Source of the DNA: Aeromonas bestiarum
Lineage (GTDB): Bacteria > Pseudomonadota > Gammaproteobacteria > Enterobacterales > Aeromonadaceae
Length of the DNA: 64,000 nt
Direction of reading: 5' to 3'
NCBI RefSeq assembly: GCF_000819745.1
Contig: NZ_CDDA01000034.1
Location: 1-64,000, forward strand
Part shown: positions 62,678 to 64,000 of the stretch, in pieces
Layout of the letters: the number at the start of each line of letters is the position of its first letter
Numbering within the stretch: position 1 is the first letter of the stretch
The notes under the pieces: generated by a model
Seen by the model: only the letters and a program-made list of their open reading frames with translations
Told to the model about the DNA's origin: nothing
The model's database searches: none
Translations under genes and position numbers: made by a program

Positions 62678-64000
62678 TAGAAAGCTCCCTGTATCAGGCT
62701 CAGATGTTCGGCCACGGGTCCCAGTGCCAGCAGTGGCAGGAAGGAGAGGCCGCCAATCAGCAGTACTGTGATGATCAGCAAGGTAATAAACAGTGGCCCC
62801 CGGATCGGGAAGTCACCTTCACCCGTCTCCTGGCGCGGAGCGCGGGCGAGCTGGCCGGCAATGGCCAGCACGGGGATGATGTAACCGAAGCGGCCGAGCA
62901 GCATGGCCAGCGCGATGGCGATGCACTGCCAGCTATCGGCGGCGGCAAAGCCCGCGAAGGCGGAACCGTTGTTGCCGGCAGCCGAGGCGTAGGCATAGAT
63001 CAGCCGTGACAGGCCGTGCGGGCCTTCATGACCTATGACGGTGGCGGCATTCGGCATCAGCAGGGTCACGCCACCGATCACCAATACCCCGACCGGCATC
63101 ACCAGCATGCTGGCGACCACCCACTTCATCTCCGTGATGCCGAGGCGTTTACCCAGATAGGTCGGGGTGCGACCCACCATGAGGCCACACAGGAACACGG
63201 TCAGCAGCACGAACAGCATCATGCCGTAGATGCCGGCACCCACGCCGCCGAACACCACTTCACCCAGCAGCATGTTGATCATGGCGACCATACCGGCGAG
63301 GGGGGCAAAGCTGTCGTGCATGGCGTTGACCGAGCCGTTGGAGGCGGCCGTGGTCGCCACTTCCCAGATGCTGGAGAGCACTGGGCCGAAGCGGCTCTCC
63401 TTGCCTTCCCAGTTGCCCATCTGAGTGGTGAGGTGAGCGAGGTTGGGATCCGGCTTCATCTCCTGGGAGAGGGAGAGGCAGAGCCCCAGCACCAGCATGA
63501 TGGTCATGGCGACGAGGATGGCGCGACTGTGGGCCACATCCTTCACGTAGCGGCCCAGGGTGCAGACCATGGCGGCGGCTATGGTGAGCAGGGCGACCAT
63601 CTCCAGCCAGTTGGAGAGGGCGGTCGGGTTCTCGAACGGGTGGGCCGAGTTGATGCCGAAGAAGCCACCGCCGTTGGAGCCGAGCTGCTTGATGGCGATC
63701 TGGGACGCGGCAGGGCCGAGCGGCAGCAGCTGTTCCTGACCTTCCAGGCTGTGGAACGGCAGATAGGCCGACAGCGTCTGGGGCACGCCCTGCCATACCA
63801 GCAGCAGCGCCATGATCAGCGCCATCGGCAGCAGCACGTAGAGGCAGAAACGCACCAGATCCTGCCAGAAGTTGCCGATGTGGGTAGTTTGCTGGCGGGC
63901 TATGCCGCGGAACAGGGCGATGGCGACGGCTGCGCCCGTCCCGGCGGAGACGAAGTTCTGGGTGGTGAGCCCCACCATCTGACTGAAGTAGGAGAGGCTG
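62677..64000 (-). CDS. kdpA: KdpA potassium channel-like subunit (5' part beyond the window)
   Basis: The C-terminal 440 or so residues of KdpA; the frame is open to the right edge, so the start lies beyond 64000. Selectivity-filter-like glycine segments are visible ([47 protein letters not shown]). It forms the K+ pathway of the KdpFABC complex. A kdpF, if present, would be outside the window. Confidence 0.97.
   Translation of the reverse strand, partial: SLSYFSQMVGLTTQNFVSAGTGAAVAIALFRGIARQQTTHIGNFWQDLVRFCLYVLLPMALIMALLLVWQGVPQTLSAYLPFHSLEGQEQLLPLGPAASQIAIKQLGSNGGGFFGINSAHPFENPTALSNWLEMVALLTIAAAMVCTLGRYVKDVAHSRAILVAMTIMLVLGLCLSLSQEMKPDPNLAHLTTQMGNWEGKESRFGPVLSSIWEVATTAASNGSVNAMHDSFAPLAGMVAMINMLLGEVVFGGVGAGIYGMMLFVLLTVFLCGLMVGRTPTYLGKRLGITEMKWVVASMLVMPVGVLVIGGVTLLMPNAATVIGHEGPHGLSRLIYAYASAAGNNGSAFAGFAAADSWQCIAIALAMLLGRFGYIIPVLAIAGQLARAPRQETGEGDFPIRGPLFITLLIITVLLIGGLSFLPLLALGPVAEHLSLIQGAF

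Overview
The window is the replication-origin region of a gammaproteobacterial chromosome, almost certainly Aeromonas. Three things point there: an E. coli-type oriC between mnmG and mioC, the block creB-creC / class D beta-lactamase / creD (the blrA-blrB-amp-blrD arrangement known from Aeromonas), and a LuxR protein close to AhyR. No insertion sequence, CRISPR array, tRNA or complete rRNA gene is visible.

Layout. 1-311: leader and two tandem promoters of an rRNA operon that runs off the left edge, then a terminator. 312-5174: minus-strand TonB2 energising operon (DUF3450, ttpC, exbB2, exbD2, tonB2, TPR) behind a Fur box. 5312-6174: solo LuxR-type regulator. 6191-8889: glmS and a DeoR-family regulator. 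8982-13500: CreBC/BlrAB two-component system, OXA-12-type beta-lactamase and CreD. 13513-21967: glmU and the nine-gene ATP synthase operon. 22068-26327: parB, parA, rsmG, mnmG. 26328-27365: oriC, mioC and a further cluster of DnaA boxes. 27661-35333: iron cassette (TonB-dependent receptor, cyclic-peptide-type ABC exporter, fhuCDB). 35403-39332: mnmE, yidC, yidD, rnpA, rpmH. 39453-41658: polar amino-acid ABC transporter lying between rpmH and dnaA. 41780-48097: dnaA, dnaN, recF, gyrB. 48178-56311: accessory genes (VOC protein, WYL regulator, GlxA-type regulator, MBL hydrolase, two Hsp20 genes, avtA, a small secreted protein, AraC regulator plus MFS pump). 56312-64000: kdpE, kdpD, kdpC, kdpB and partial kdpA.

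How the parts fit. Iron uptake is split between the TonB2 motor and the receptor/exporter/FhuCDB cassette; both have Fur-box-like upstream sites. ParA and ParB are encoded left of oriC, and four parS sites lie 19-30 kb to its right (45572, 48178, 53899, 56296). Cell-wall precursor genes (glmS, glmU) flank the beta-lactam-responsive CreBC block.

The most unusual observation is a recurrent architecture of gene-terminus echoes. Four genes (fhuC, dnaA, kdpE, kdpB) are followed at once by a diverged copy of their own 3' end. Each copy is carried in a short ORF with its own ATG that stops exactly where the copied protein stops; for kdpE and kdpB that ATG overlaps the parent stop codon as TGATG. A fifth gene, kdpD, is preceded by two extra 58-bp copies of its 5' end, each a 21-codon ORF overlapping the next start. 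Many differences are synonymous, and stop codons are sometimes swapped, as between orthologs. This looks like a scar left by recombination with related DNA, or a set of selected mini-ORFs; I know of no name for it.
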